DNA of 64,000 nucleotides from NCBI GenBank assembly GCA_947095585.1, contig OX352761.1, positions 84,435,919 to 84,499,918 of the forward strand, read 5' to 3'. Below, piece by piece: positions 1-11,150 of the stretch (its first letter is position 1; each line of letters begins with the position of its first letter). The translations under genes were made by a program, and so were the position numbers. The notes beneath the pieces are model-generated. The model was not told the origin of the DNA and made no database searches. It worked only from the letters and a program-made list of their open reading frames with translations. Origin of the DNA: Nephrocerus scutellatus. Lineage: Eukaryota; Arthropoda; Insecta; Diptera; Pipunculidae.

Positions 1-566
1 GCAAAGGTAGCATAATCATTAGTCTTTTAATTGAAGGCTGGAATGAATGGTTGGACGAGATTTTAACTGTTTCATATAAATTTAAAATAGAATTTTATTT
101 TTTAGTAAAAAAGCTAAAATTTAGTTAAAAGACGAGAAAGCCCTATAAATCTTTATATTTATATTTGTTTTAATTATTTAGATAAATTTTGTTATAATTT
201 ATATAAATATTTTATTGGGGTGATATTAAAATTTAAAAAACTTTTAATTTTAAGTTACATTAATTAATGAATAATTGATCCATTATTAGTGATTAAAAAA
301 TTAAGTTACTTTTGGGATAACAGCGTAATTTTTTTGGAGAGTTCATATCGATAAAAAAGATTGCGACCTCGATGTTGGATTAAGAAATAATTTTGGGTGT
401 AGAAGTTCAAAATTTAAATTCGACTTTTAAATTCTTACATGATCTGAGTTCAAACCGGTGTAAGCCAGGTTGGTTTCTATCTTTAATAAATTAAAATATT
501 TTAGTACGAAAGGACCAAATATTTGAATAATTATATTTTTAAAAAGAATTTTATTAATGTATTTAT
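1..566 (+). rRNA. rrnL: mt 16S rRNA 3' part (NUMT block A, cut by window start)
   Basis: The segment holds the conserved 3' third of insect 16S rRNA, from the GCAAAGGTAGCATAATCATT stretch through the GGATAACAGCG peptidyl-transferase loop to the end before trnL1. Two positions differ from the usual insect sequence and from the copy at 14671: GACGAGAAAGCCC where GACGAGAAGACCC is normal, and TTACTTTTGGG where TTACTTTAGGG is normal. The 5' part lies outside the window. Confidence 0.9.
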
Positions 567-631
567 ACTATTTTGGCAGATAATTGTAATAAATTTAGAA
601 TTTATAAATGTAATTTTAATTACAAATAGTA
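567..631 (+). tRNA. trnL1: mt tRNA-Leu(CUN), NUMT copy
   Basis: The segment lies between rrnL and nad1 as in flies. Acceptor strands ACTATTT/AAATAGT pair, and the TAG anticodon sits in the TTTAGAATT loop. Confidence 0.85.
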
Positions 632-632
632 C

Positions 633-1561
633 TTGTTAAATATTGAGTTATTTTTATCTTTAATTAATATATTAATATTAATTATTTGTGTTTTAGTTAG
701 AGTTGCATTTTTAACTTTATTAGAACGAAAAATTTTAGGCTATATTCAAATTGGAAAGGGTCCTAATAAGGTTGGAATTTTGGGGATTCCTCAACCGTTT
801 TGTGATGCAGTTAAATTATTTAGAAAAGAACAAATTTATCCTTTAATATCAAATTATGTTTCTTACTATTTTTCCCCAATTTTTTCTTTATTTTTATCAT
901 TATTAGTTTGGATATGTATACCTTTATTTTTAAATTTTTTATCTTTTAATTTAGGGGTTTTATTTTTTTTGTGTTGTACTAGATAATTGCTGGATGATCT
1001 TCTAATTCAAATTATTCTTTATTAGGTGGATTGCGGGCTGTAGCTCAAACTATTTCTTATGAAGTTAGTTTAGCTTTAATTATAATATCTTTTATTTTTT
1101 TAATTGGGAGTTATAATATATTAATATTTTTTAATTATCAAATTTATATTTGGTTTTTATTTATTTTATTTCCTATAGTTTTAGTTTGATTTAGAATTTC
1201 ATTAGCAGAAACTAATCGAACTCCATTTGATTTTGCTGAAGGGGAATCAGAATTAGTTTCTGGATTTAATGTTGAGTATAGAAGAGGAGGTTTTGCTTTA
1301 ATTTTTTTAGCGGAATATTCTAGAATTTTATTTATAAGAATATTATTTTGTGTATTGTTTTTAGGTGGGGATAGTTTTTCATTAATTTTTTATATAAAAT
1401 TAAGTTTTATTTCATTTTTATTTATTTGGGTTCGTGGAACTTTTCCTCGATTTCGTTATGATAAATTAATATATATAGCTTGAAAATCTTTTCTACCTTT
1501 TTCTTTAAATTATTTGATATTTTTTATTGGATTTAAAATCTTTATATTTTCTTTAGTATAG
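633..1561 (+). pseudogene. nad1: nad1 pseudogene, block A (NADH dehydrogenase subunit 1)
   Basis: ND1 is a membrane subunit of respiratory complex I. The reading starts at TTG, a usual fly nad1 start, and is hydrophobic with the family motif region around [22 protein letters not shown] and [13 protein letters not shown], ending at TAG 1559-1561. After residue ~116 (LFFLCCT) a short stretch that normally links CCT to the AGWSS motif is missing. This shifts the frame (phase 0 to phase 2) and gives a TAA at 984-986. The same lesion is present in the copy at 15841. Residue 47 is Gly (IQIGKG) where Arg is usual. Confidence 0.88.
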
Positions 1562-1578
1562 TTAATTTATTTAAGTAA

Positions 1579-1645
1579 AGTTAATAGAAAATTTAATTTC
1601 TATCTTATATTTTCAAAATATAAGCTTATTTCAAGCTCATTAACT
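1579..1645 (-). tRNA. trnS2: mt tRNA-Ser(UCN), NUMT copy
   Basis: On the minus strand, between cob and nad1 3' ends as in flies. The reverse complement has a TGA anticodon loop flanked by the pairing arms AAGATAG and TTTCTATT. A 3' fragment of it recurs at 2441-2466 because of the cob duplication. Confidence 0.82.
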
Positions 1646-3260
1646 TAATTTAATAGATTATCTCAAATTTTTGAAATTAGAGGGTTTATAATATAATAAA
1701 AAAAATAAATAACTGTTAAAATTTGTCCTATAATAATATATGGGTCTTCTACTGGTCGAGCTCCAATTCATGTAAGTAAAATTACTGAAATTACTATAAT
1801 TCAAAATATGATCTGATTTATTGGATAAAATTGAATTCCTCGAAATTTTCTAAAATGACAAAATGGTATAATTATTAGAATAGCAATTGATATAATTAAT
1901 GCAATTACTCCACCTAATTTATTAGGAATTGAACGTAAAATAGCATAAGCAAATAAAAAATATCATTCAGGTTGGATATGAATAGGGGTTACTAAAGGAT
2001 TTGCTGGAATAAAATTATCAGGATCTCCTAATAGATAAGGATTAATTAGTGTTAATAATATTAATATTATAATTATAATAATAAAACCAACAATATCTTT
2101 AAATGTAAAATAAGGATGAAATGGGATTTTATCAATATTAGAATTTAACCCTAAAGGATTATTAGAACCAGTTTGGTGAAGAAATATTAAATGAATTATT
2201 ACTATTGCTAATACAATAAAAGGTAAAATAAAATGAAATGTAAAAAATCGTGTTAATGTTGCATTATCGACAGCAAATCCTCCTCAAATTCATTGTACTA
2301 AATCAATTCCTAAATAAGGGATAGCTGATATTAAATTTGTAATTACAGTTGCTCCCCAAAATGATATTTGTCCTCAATGAAGTACATAACCTATGAAAGC
2401 TGTAGCTATGACAAGAAATAGAATAATTACACCAACTATATAAGCTTATTTCAAGCTCATAACCTTAATTTAATAGATTATCTCAAATTTTTGAAATTAG
2501 AGGGTTTATAATATAATAAAAAAAATTAATAACTGTTAAAATTTGTCCTATAATAATATATGGGTCTTCTACTGGTCGAGCTCCAATTCATGTAAGTAAA
2601 ATTACTGAAATTACTATAATTCAAAATATGATCTGATTTATTGGATAAAATTGAATTCCTCGAAATTTTCTAAAATGACAAAATGGTATAATTATTAGAA
2701 TAGCAATTGATATAATTAATGCAATTACTCCACCTAATTTATTAGGAATTGAACGTAAAATAGCATAAGCAAATAAAAAATATCATTCAGGTTGGATATG
2801 AATAGGGGTTACTAAAGGATTTGCTGGAATAAAATTATCAGGATCTCCTAATAGATAAGGATTAATTAGTGTTAATAATATTAATATTATAATTATAATA
2901 ATAAAACCAACAATATCTTTAAATGTAAAATAAGGATGAAATGGGATTTTATCAATATTAGAATTTAACCCTAAAGGATTATTAGAACCAGTTTGGTGAA
3001 GAAATATTAAATGAATTATTACTATTGCTAATACAATAAAAGGTAAAATAAAATGAAATGTAAAAAATCGTGTTAATGTTGCATTATCGACAGCAAATCC
3101 TCCTCAAATTCATTGTACTAAATCAATTCCTAAATAAGGGATAGCTGATATTAAATTTGTAATTACAGTTGCTCCCCAAAATGATGTTTGTCCTCAATGA
3201 AGTACATAACCTATGAAAGCTGTAGCTATGACAAGAAATAGAATAATTACACCAACTATT
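1621..3260. repeat. 820-bp tandem duplication within cob
   Basis: Positions 1621-2440 and 2441-3260 are near-identical direct copies with a period of 820 bp. They run from inside trnS2 to inside cob. The junction at 2440/2441 joins cob codons to the trnS2 sequence TAAGCTTATTTCAAGCTC. The copies differ at a few bases, for example CATTAACTT/CATAACCTT and GATATTTG/GATGTTTG. Confidence 0.95.
1645..2440 (-). pseudogene. cob: cob 3' fragment (first copy of the duplication)
   Basis: This is the C-terminal ~265 codons of cytochrome b on the minus strand, ending in TAA (tta at 1645-1647) beside trnS2. It is truncated at its 5' side by the 820-bp tandem duplication, so it has no start codon. Confidence 0.9.
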
Positions 3261-3601
3261 CATGTTATTTTGAATATATATGAATTATAGTATATTCCTC
3301 GTCCAATATGTATATAAATACAGATAAAAAAAAATGATGCTCCATTAGCATGCATAGTACGAAGTAATCAACCATTATTTACATCTCGACAAATATGGTT
3401 TACTCTATTAAATGCTAAGTTAATATCTGCTGTATAATGTATTGCTAGAAATAATCCTGTTAAAATTTGAATAATTAAACATAATCCTAATAAAGAACCA
3501 AAATTTCATCAAGATGAAATATTAATTGGAGCGGGTAAATCAATTAATGCATTATTAGCAATTTTAAATAAAGGGTGTTTAATTCGTATAGGTTTATTCA
3601 T
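2465..3601 (-). pseudogene. cob: cob, full-length NUMT copy (cytochrome b)
   Basis: Cytochrome b is the haem-carrying membrane core of respiratory complex III. The minus-strand frame starts at ATG (cat 3599-3601) with MNKPMRIKHP and ends at TAA (2465-2467). The length is 1137 bp, the normal fly length, so there is no net indel. Conserved segments such as GYVLPWGQ, PYLGIDLVQWIWGGF and the [13 protein letters not shown] motif are readable with TGA as Trp. One change is visible next to PWGQ (Met to Thr). It would not translate in the nucleus because of the TGA codons, so I class it as a pseudogene. Confidence 0.88.
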
Positions 3602-3609
3602 TTGTTAAT

Positions 3610-4134
3610 TTAATTTATTAGTCGTAAAGGTCCATAAAATATTTTTGTGATTTTTACAGTTGCAACTAAAGTAATTAATAAATAATTTATTAATAATAGA
3701 GTTATTAAATTAGTTGGAAAATTATATAATTTATTTAAATTTAATGAGTTTTCATTTAATAAAGCATTTAAGTTAATAATAGAAATTATTTCATTATTAT
3801 TTATATATAAAATAAATCTTGATTTGTCTAATATAAAAATTAAAGTTATAATAAAAATAAAATATATAATTGAATAAACTAATATTTTTATAGAAAATGA
3901 GAATATTTCATTTGAAGCTAATGAAGTTACATAAATAAATAAAACTAATATTCCCCCTAAAAAAACTAAAAATAAAATATAAGAAAATCAAAAAGATTTT
4001 GTTATTAATCCAGTAATTAAACAAATTAAAAATGTTTGGATTAATAGTATAAAACCTATAGCTAATGGATGATTTATTTGTATAAATAAAAAATTACAAA
4101 TTAAAATTATAGAATATAATATAAGTTGAAAAAT
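3610..4134 (-). pseudogene. nad6: nad6, full-length NUMT copy, block A
   Basis: ND6 is a small membrane subunit of complex I. The minus-strand reading starts at ATT (4132-4134) and ends at TAA (3610-3612), 525 bp, the usual fly length. It lies between cob and trnP as expected. The protein is hydrophobic and contains LGGMLVLFIYVTSLASNE, typical of insect ND6. No frameshift was seen. Confidence 0.85.
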
Positions 4135-4135
4135 T

Positions 4136-4202
4136 TCAAGAAATAGTTTAATAAAAATATTAATTTTGGAGATTAATGATAAAGAAATTTCTTTTTTCTT
4201 GA
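4136..4202 (+). tRNA. trnP: mt tRNA-Pro, NUMT copy
   Basis: Acceptor strands TCAAGAA/TTCTTGA pair. The TGG anticodon is in the loop TTTTGGAGA. It sits between nad6 and trnT. Confidence 0.85.
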
Positions 4203-4266
4203 AATTTTAAAAGATTATTCTTGTTTTTGATTTACAAGACCAATGTTTTTATTAAACTATTAAAAC
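4203..4266 (-). tRNA. trnT: mt tRNA-Thr, NUMT copy
   Basis: The reverse complement starts GTTTTAATAG and has TGT in the anticodon loop CTTGTAAA. Position next to nad4L matches flies. Confidence 0.82.
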
Positions 4267-4268
4267 TA

Positions 4269-4332
4269 ATGATTATATTTATTTATTGAATATTACCAGT
4301 AATTTTATTGATAATGGGTTTTTTAATTTTTG
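4269..4332 (+). pseudogene. nad4L: nad4L 5' fragment
   Basis: The start ATG and about 21 codons of ND4L are present (MGFLIFV region), then the sequence changes to 12S rRNA at about 4332. The full gene is seen at 18652 and 21839. Confidence 0.85.
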
Positions 4333-4702
4333 TATTTTAGTCTATTCAGAGGAACCTGTTTTGTAATCGATAGTCCACGTTGTACCTTTCTTAAATTTGT
4401 TTTTCAGTTTATATATCGTTGTTAATAGAATATTTTATAAGAAAAATAATTTTCAATAATTTTTATAAAAATTTATATCAGATCAAGGTGTAGCTTATAT
4501 TTAAGTTAAAATGGGTTACAATAAATTTATTTAAATGGATATAATTATGAAAAATTTATTAAAAGTGAATTTGAAAGTAAAATTATAAAGATTAATAATT
4601 TGATTTTAGCTCTAAAATATGTACATATCGCCCGTCACTCTTATTATTAAGATAAGATAAGTCGTAAAATAGTAGATGTACCGGAAGGTGTATCTAGAAT
4701 GA
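4333..4702 (+). rRNA. rrnS: mt 12S rRNA 3' half
   Basis: The segment begins at the conserved GTCTATTCAGAGGAACCTG and runs through ACATATCGCCCGTCACTC to GTGTATCTAGAATG, the 3' end of insect 12S rRNA, directly before trnV. About half of the gene is missing at the junction with nad4L. This is the only 12S sequence in the window. A change at GTCGTAAAATAG (usually GTCGTAACATAG) is visible. Confidence 0.9.
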
Positions 4703-4774
4703 CAGTTTAAAGCTTATTTAGTAAAGTATTTCATTTACATTGAAAAGATTTTTGTGCAAATCATTATAGATTGA
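4703..4774 (+). tRNA. trnV: mt tRNA-Val, NUMT copy
   Basis: Between rrnS and rrnL. CAGTTTA pairs with TAGATTG, and the TAC anticodon is in CATTTACATTG. Confidence 0.88.
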
Positions 4775-5902
4775 TTAATAATTATTTATTAATAAATTGA
4801 ATTTAAAAATTTAAGTATTAAAAATAATTATAAAATTAATTGTTTAAGTATTATTTAAAGAATAAATAATTTTTATTATAGAGTATTAGTATTGTAAAAG
4901 AAAATTGAAATAATTTGAAAAATAAATATTTTAAAAGAAAATTTATTGTACCTTGTGTATCAGGGTTTATTAAATAAAGAATATTTATTATATATTTTTC
5001 TCGATTTTATAAGAGTCATAAATTATTAAAGTTAATGTGTTAAAATTATTTTTAATAATTTATTAGAAATGAAATGTTATTCGTTTTTAAAGGTATCTAG
5101 TTTTTTAAGAAATAAATTTAATTTAGATTTATAAAATATATAAATTTATTTATAAAATTTTATAAATTTTAAAAATTAATATTTTATGGGTAAGCTATAA
5201 AATAAATTTTTAAAAATAATAAATAATTTATATAAATATATGCTTGAAAATAGCAATTATTAAAAAATATGTTATAATTTATTTATAAGATATTAAATTA
5301 TTTATTAATATTTTAATTAGTTTATTAAAATATTTATTTTAATATTAAAAATAATGTAATTATGATAAAATTAGTATATTAAAATTGTAATATTAAATTT
5401 AATTGAAAAGTTTATATAAAGAATTAGGCAAAATATAAAATTCGCCTGTTTAACAAAAACATGTCTTTTTGAATTTAATTTAAAGTCTAACCTGCCCACT
5501 GAAATTTTAATGGCCGCAGTATATTAACTGTGCAAAGGTAGCATAATCATTAGTCTTTTAATTGAAGGCTGGAATGAATGGTTGGACGAGATTTTAACTG
5601 TTTCATATAAATTTAAAATAGAATTTTATTTTTTAGTAAAAAAGCTAAAATTTAGTTAAAAGACGAGAAAGCCCTATAAATCTTTATATTTATATTTGTT
5701 TTAATTATTTAGATAAATTTTGTTATAATTTATATAAATATTTTATTGGGGTGATATTAAAATTTAAAAAACTTTTAATTTTAAGTTACATTAATTAATG
5801 AATAATTGATCCATTATTAGTGATTAAAAAATTAAGTTCATATCGATAAAAAAGATTGCGACCTCGATGTTGGATTAAGAAATAATTTTGGGTGTAGAAG
5901 TT
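4775..5902 (+). rRNA. rrnL: mt 16S rRNA, near full, internally deleted
   Basis: The gene is readable from its 5' end after trnV to GGTGTAGAAGTT. Compared with the copies at 1 and 14671 it lacks 36 bp at 5838/5839, between two AGTT repeats. The loss removes the GGATAACAGCG peptidyl-transferase loop, which no functional 16S rRNA lacks. The 3' end is cut off at 5902. Confidence 0.9.
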
Positions 5903-5952
5903 AAAAAATAAATAAATAAATTTATTTATAAAATTTTATAAATTTTAAAAAA
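5903..5952 (+). other. rrnL: Displaced rrnL-like fragment at block junction
   Basis: Positions 5917-5951 repeat the AT-rich rrnL stretch at 5141-5175 (AAATTTATTTATAAAATTTT and following). It forms a small patch between the cut rrnL 3' end and the trnF fragment. Confidence 0.6.
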
Positions 5953-5996
5953 ATTTGAAGCTGTTAGGTAGATAAATTTATCTTTAAATAATTCAA
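5953..5996 (+). pseudogene. trnF: trnF 3' fragment
   Basis: The sequence matches the anticodon loop and 3' arm of trnF at 23824-23888 (TTGAAGCTGTTAGG through ATCTTTAAAT). The 5' half is missing. Confidence 0.75.
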
Positions 5997-6284
5997 AAAT
6001 TAGAAATAAATTTTATTAATTTATATAAATTGGGATTATATTAAGAGTTAATATTTATAATAAGTAAATAATATTATTAAGTAATAATATTATTTATATC
6101 AAATAAAATTAATTCAAAAATAAATAAATTTTATTTCATTTTTTTTACAATAAAATGAAATGAAAATTTATATAATAATTTTATTAATTTCAATTGGAAT
6201 TTATTTAAAGTATAATAATTAAAATAAGTAAACAATATTTATATCAAATAAAATTAATTCAAAAATTAGAAATAAATTTTATTA
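5997..6284. other. ~290-bp AT-rich trnF-trnE spacer
   Basis: Drosophila has only a few bases between trnE and trnF, but here ~290 bp intervene. The spacer holds two direct copies of a block containing ATTCAAAAATTAGAAATAAA. Its distal ~55 bp (6236-6290) is the near-exact reverse complement of the control-region segment 14031-14086. No ORF was found. The second spacer copy is 23889-24182. Confidence 0.75.
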
Positions 6285-6350
6285 ATTTATAAAAATATAA
6301 AATTTTATTTTTACAATGAAAATGTAAAGTTTTTATTAAACTATATAAAT
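6285..6350 (-). tRNA. trnE: mt tRNA-Glu, NUMT copy, block C
   Basis: The reverse complement has acceptor ATTTATA/TATAAAT and anticodon TTC in CATTTTCATTG. Confidence 0.85.
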
Positions 6351-6417
6351 AGAAATATAAATGGAGTTAAACCATTAGAATAAAAAGTTAGCAGCTTTTT
6401 TTTGAGCCTCATATTTC
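6351..6417 (-). tRNA. trnS1: mt tRNA-Ser(AGN), NUMT copy
   Basis: The reverse complement carries GCT in AAAGCTGCTAACTTT. The expected short, D-arm-poor form lies between trnE and trnN. Confidence 0.82.
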
Positions 6418-6483
6418 CTTAATTGGAATTTAAATTCAATTATATCATTAACAGTGATAGGCCTCATATTTGGCTTCAATTAA
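6418..6483 (-). tRNA. trnN: mt tRNA-Asn, NUMT copy
   Basis: TTAATTG pairs with CAATTAA. Anticodon GTT is in CACTGTTAATG. Confidence 0.85.
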
Positions 6484-6546
6484 AGAATAAGGGTAAATTT
6501 ACCTAAAATTAGGTCGAAACTAATTGTGATTTATCATTTCATATTC
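6484..6546 (-). tRNA. trnR: mt tRNA-Arg, NUMT copy
   Basis: The reverse complement has TCG in TTAGTTTCGACCTAA. It sits between trnN and trnA. Confidence 0.83.
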
Positions 6547-6550
6547 TATA

Positions 6551-6614
6551 TAAGGTAGATTGATATTCAATACTTTTTGATTGCAATTCAAATGTTATAA
6601 TTAACTACAACCCT
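6551..6614 (-). tRNA. trnA: mt tRNA-Ala, NUMT copy
   Basis: The reverse complement starts AGGGTTG and has TGC in the anticodon loop (ATTTGCA-type reading AATTGCAATC). Confidence 0.82.
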
Positions 6615-6617
6615 AAA

Positions 6618-6971
6618 TTAGTTGGATCAATTTAATATTCCTTGATGTCATTCATGATATAAACTAAAAAGTAAAATAATAATGAATATAATCGAAGTGA
6701 ATGATCAAATTATTATGTTTGAATAATTTATAATTAAAATAATAGGTAAAATTAGGGCGATTTCTACATCAAAAATTAGAAAAATAATAGTAATTAGAAA
6801 AAATCGTAAAGAAAAAGGTAAACGAGATGAAGATTTAGGATCAAACCCACATTCAAATGGAGAATTTTTTTCTCGATCTATAAGAGATTTTTTTGATAAA
6901 ATTGAAGCAATCAATATAGTTAATAAAGAAATTACTAAAATAATTATTGAAATTAAAAATAATAATAAAAT
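6618..6971 (-). pseudogene. nad3: nad3, intact-length NUMT copy, block C
   Basis: ND3 is a complex I membrane subunit. The minus-strand frame starts at ATT (6969-6971) just after trnG and ends at TAA (6618-6620). It is 354 bp (117 codons), the normal fly length. The conserved [20 protein letters not shown] segment and the EWHQGMLNWSN end are present. No lesion was seen, unlike the copies at 19004 and 24517. Confidence 0.88.
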
Positions 6972-6972
6972 T

Positions 6973-7038
6973 ATTTATACTATTATTTAATAGACTAAAT
7001 GATTGGAAGTCATATATACTTAGTTATATTATATAAAT
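6973..7038 (-). tRNA. trnG: mt tRNA-Gly, NUMT copy, block C
   Basis: ATTTATA pairs with TATAAAT. Anticodon TCC is in GACTTCCAATC. Confidence 0.83.
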
Positions 7039-7044
7039 AATATA

Positions 7045-7833
7045 TTATCCTCCTCATCAATAAATTGAAATATATAAAAATAATCATACAATATCAACAA
7101 AATGTCAATATCATGCTGCTGCTTCAAACCCAAAGTGATGATTTTTTGAAAAATGATTATTTAAATGACGAATTAAACAAATTAATAAAAATGTTGTTCC
7201 AATTAGGACATGAATTCCATGGAATCCAGTTGCTAAAAAAAATGTTGATACAAATACAGAATCAGCAATTGTAAAAGGGGCTTCAATATATTCATAGGCT
7301 TGAAGGAAAGAAAAATAAACTCCCAGTAAAACAGTAAAGAATAATCCTTGAGTAGTTTGTGAAAAATTATTTTCTATTAAACTATGATAAGCTCAAGTTA
7401 CAGTTACACCTGACGCCAATAAAATTGATGTATTTAATAATGGAATATGAAATGGATTGAAAGATATAATTCCTAGTGGTGGTCAGGATGCCCCTAATTC
7501 AATATTAGGGGATAATCTTATATGAAAAAAAGCTCAGAAAAATGAAACAAAAAATAAAATTTCTGAAATAATAAATAAAATTATTCCTCATCGAAGCCTT
7601 GTAGTTACAGGACTTGTATGAAGTCCTTGGAAAGTTCCTTCTCGAGATACATCTCGTCATCATTGATATACAGTTAAAATAGTAATTAAGTTTCCTAATA
7701 AAAATAGTGAATTATCATATTGATGAAATCATTTTACTATTCCTGATACTGTTGTTATAGCTCCAATTGCACCAGTTAATGGTCAAGGTCTATAATCTAC
7801 TAAATGGAATGGGTGATTAGAATGTGTTGACAT
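7045..7833 (-). pseudogene. cox3: cox3, full-length NUMT copy, block C
   Basis: COX3 is a core subunit of cytochrome c oxidase. The minus-strand frame runs from ATG (7831-7833, MSTHSNHPFHLVDYSPWPLT) to TAA (7045-7047), 789 bp as in flies. It differs from the copy at 24945 at single bases, for example GTTGATACAAA for GTTGATCCAAA and GAAGCCTTGTAG for GAAGCCCTGTAG, which alter conserved residues. Confidence 0.88.
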
Positions 7834-7834
7834 T

Positions 7835-8494
7835 TTAGATAACTTCTCTAGAATATAAAGTTCTTAATACAGCAAATACGTAGGCTTGAATAATAGAAAC
7901 AGCTGATTCTAAAACTAAAAGTGCAATTTGTACAATTAATAAAATAAAAATTATAAAATAGGTTATTGAAGGTCCTGTATTCCCCAAAAGATTTATTAAT
8001 AAATGTCCAGCAATTATATTAGCTGCTAAACGTACGGCTAAAGTTCCTGGACGAATTAAGTTTCTAATTGTTTCAATACATACTATAAATGGTATTAATA
8101 TTGCTGGAGTACCTTGAGGTACTAAATGAGAAAATATATGTTGTGTATTATTTAATCACCCAAAGATTATTAATGATATTCATAAAGGTAATGATAGAGA
8201 TAATGTTAATGTTAAATGTCTTGCTCTTGTAAAAATGTAAGGGAATAAGCCTATAAAATTATTAAACACAATTAATGAAAATAATGAAATAAATATAAAT
8301 GTTCTTCCATTGTGTGTTGATGTCCCCAATAAAGTTTTAAATTCTTTGTGAAGAATTATATAAATATTATTTCAAATAATTTGAAATCGTGATGGTATAA
8401 ATCAATATATAGATGGAATTATAAATAACCCAATAAAAGTTCTTATTCAATTTAATGATCTAGGGTCAAACACAGAAAATAAATTAGTTATCAT
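7835..8494 (-). pseudogene. atp6: atp6 NUMT copy with 18-bp in-frame deletion
   Basis: ATP6 is the proton-channel subunit a of ATP synthase. The minus-strand frame runs from ATG (8492-8494) to TAA (7835-7837), 660 bp against 678 bp in the copy at 20041. The missing 18 bp lie near 8459, between two GAT repeats. They remove six residues after the N-terminal NLFSVFDP segment. The rest of the frame is open. Confidence 0.86.
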
Positions 8495-8649
8495 TTTCAA
8501 TTTATTGAATTTAATGGTTTAATTTTAAAAGTTAATGATTTAGGGGTAGAAGGTAAAATTAAGAAATAGTTAATTATATTTATTAATACTAATATAATAG
8601 AAAAAATAATAAATAAACTTAATCATCCAATTGGACTTATTTGTGGAAT
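8488..8649 (-). pseudogene. atp8: atp8, intact-length NUMT copy, block C
   Basis: ATP8 is the small accessory membrane subunit of ATP synthase. It runs from ATT (8647-8649) to TAA (8488-8490), 162 bp. It overlaps the atp6 start by 7 bp, as is normal. The first residues read (M/I)PQMSP and the C-terminus ends in NWKW. Confidence 0.83.
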
Positions 8650-8651
8650 TA

Positions 8652-8710
8652 AAAATTTTAATAATTTCAGTTTGACATACTAATGTTATTTTAATTAAAT
8701 AAATTTTTAA
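8652..8710 (-). pseudogene. trnD: Degenerate trnD
   Basis: The reverse complement keeps the anticodon arm ATTAGTATGTCAAACT (GTC). Compared with the intact copy at 26568, it has lost part of the T-arm side (ATATTATAT) and its 5' acceptor is altered. Confidence 0.72.
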
Positions 8711-8722
8711 AAAATAGTTAAA

Positions 8723-8793
8723 TCATTAGAAGTAAGTGCTAATTTACTATATAATGGTTTAAGAGACCAGTACTTGCTTTCAGTCATCTAATG
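8723..8793 (-). tRNA. trnK: mt tRNA-Lys, NUMT copy, block C
   Basis: The reverse complement is CATTAGA...TCTAATG-paired with CTT anticodon in TGGTCTCTTAAACC. It adjoins cox2. Confidence 0.85.
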
Positions 8794-9472
8794 AAGAATT
8801 TATATTTGTATAAATTCATTTAATAAAATAATTTACTGGAATACTTTCAATCACGATAGGTATAAAACTATGATTTGCACCACAAATTTCTGAACATTGT
8901 CCAAAAAATAAGCCCGGACGATTAATAAAGAAATTAGTTTGATTTAGTCGTCCAGGTGTTCCATCAATTTTTACACCTAAAGCGGGGACAGTTCAAGAAT
9001 GAATTACATCTGCTGCTGTCACTAAAATTCGGATTTGACAATTTATCGGTAAAATTACCCGGTTATCTACATCTAATAGTCTTTTTGATAATTCATTTGT
9101 TGGGATTATGTATGAATCAAACTCTGTATTTAAAAAATCTGAATATTCATAACTTCAGTATCATTGATGGCCAATAGTTTTCAAGGTGATTGATGGTTCG
9201 TTAATTTCGTCTAATAGATATAATAGGCGTAAAGATGGAAATGCAATAAATAATAAAATAATTGCTGGTAAAATAGTTCAAATTGTTTCAATTATTTGTC
9301 CGTGTAGTAAGAATCGGTTAATATATTTGTTAAAAAATAATATAATTATTAAATAACCTACTATAATTGTAATTATTACAAGAATTAATAAAGTATGATC
9401 ATGGAATAAAATTAGTTGTTCTATTAATGGAGATGCACTATTTTGTAAATTAAAATTTGATCATGTTGACAT
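8794..9472 (-). pseudogene. cox2: cox2 NUMT copy with 9-bp deletion
   Basis: COX2 carries the CuA centre of cytochrome c oxidase. The minus-strand frame starts at ATG (9470-9472, [12 protein letters not shown]) and ends at an incomplete T stop against trnK. The CuA-site segment around [13 protein letters not shown] is present. Compared with the copy at 26721, nine bases near 9080 are missing, which deletes three residues in frame. Length 679 + 9 = 688 agrees with a normal fly cox2. Confidence 0.87.
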
Positions 9473-9475
9473 TTT

Positions 9476-9540
9476 TCTAATAAAAATAAAGTATTTTATA
9501 TATAGAGCTTAAATCTATTGCACTAATCTGCCATATTAGA
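9476..9540 (-). tRNA. trnL2: mt tRNA-Leu(UUR), NUMT copy
   Basis: TCTAATA pairs with TATTAGA. Anticodon TAA is in GATTTAAGCTC. This is the only copy; it was lost at the cox2/cox1 junction near 27262. Confidence 0.87.
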
Positions 9541-11074
<1,534 letters not shown>

Positions 11075-11076
<2 letters not shown>

Positions 11077-11140
11077 TTAAATGGCTGAAAATTAGGCGAT
11101 AGACTGTAAATCTATTTATGAGAATTTATTCTTTTTAATT
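11075..11140 (+). tRNA. trnY: mt tRNA-Tyr, NUMT copy, block C
   Basis: Starts GATTAAATGGCTGA at the cox1 start and has GTA in GACTGTAAATC. Confidence 0.86.
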
Positions 11141-11150
11141 ATAATTAAGT

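Noticed and set aside
7065..7274. 69-codon plus-strand ORF, repeated at 19272 and 24965
   Set aside because: It is the antisense of cox3. It is repeated only because cox3 is present three times.
8956..9177. Plus-strand ORF over cox2, also at 26883
   Set aside because: It is an antisense shadow of cox2.
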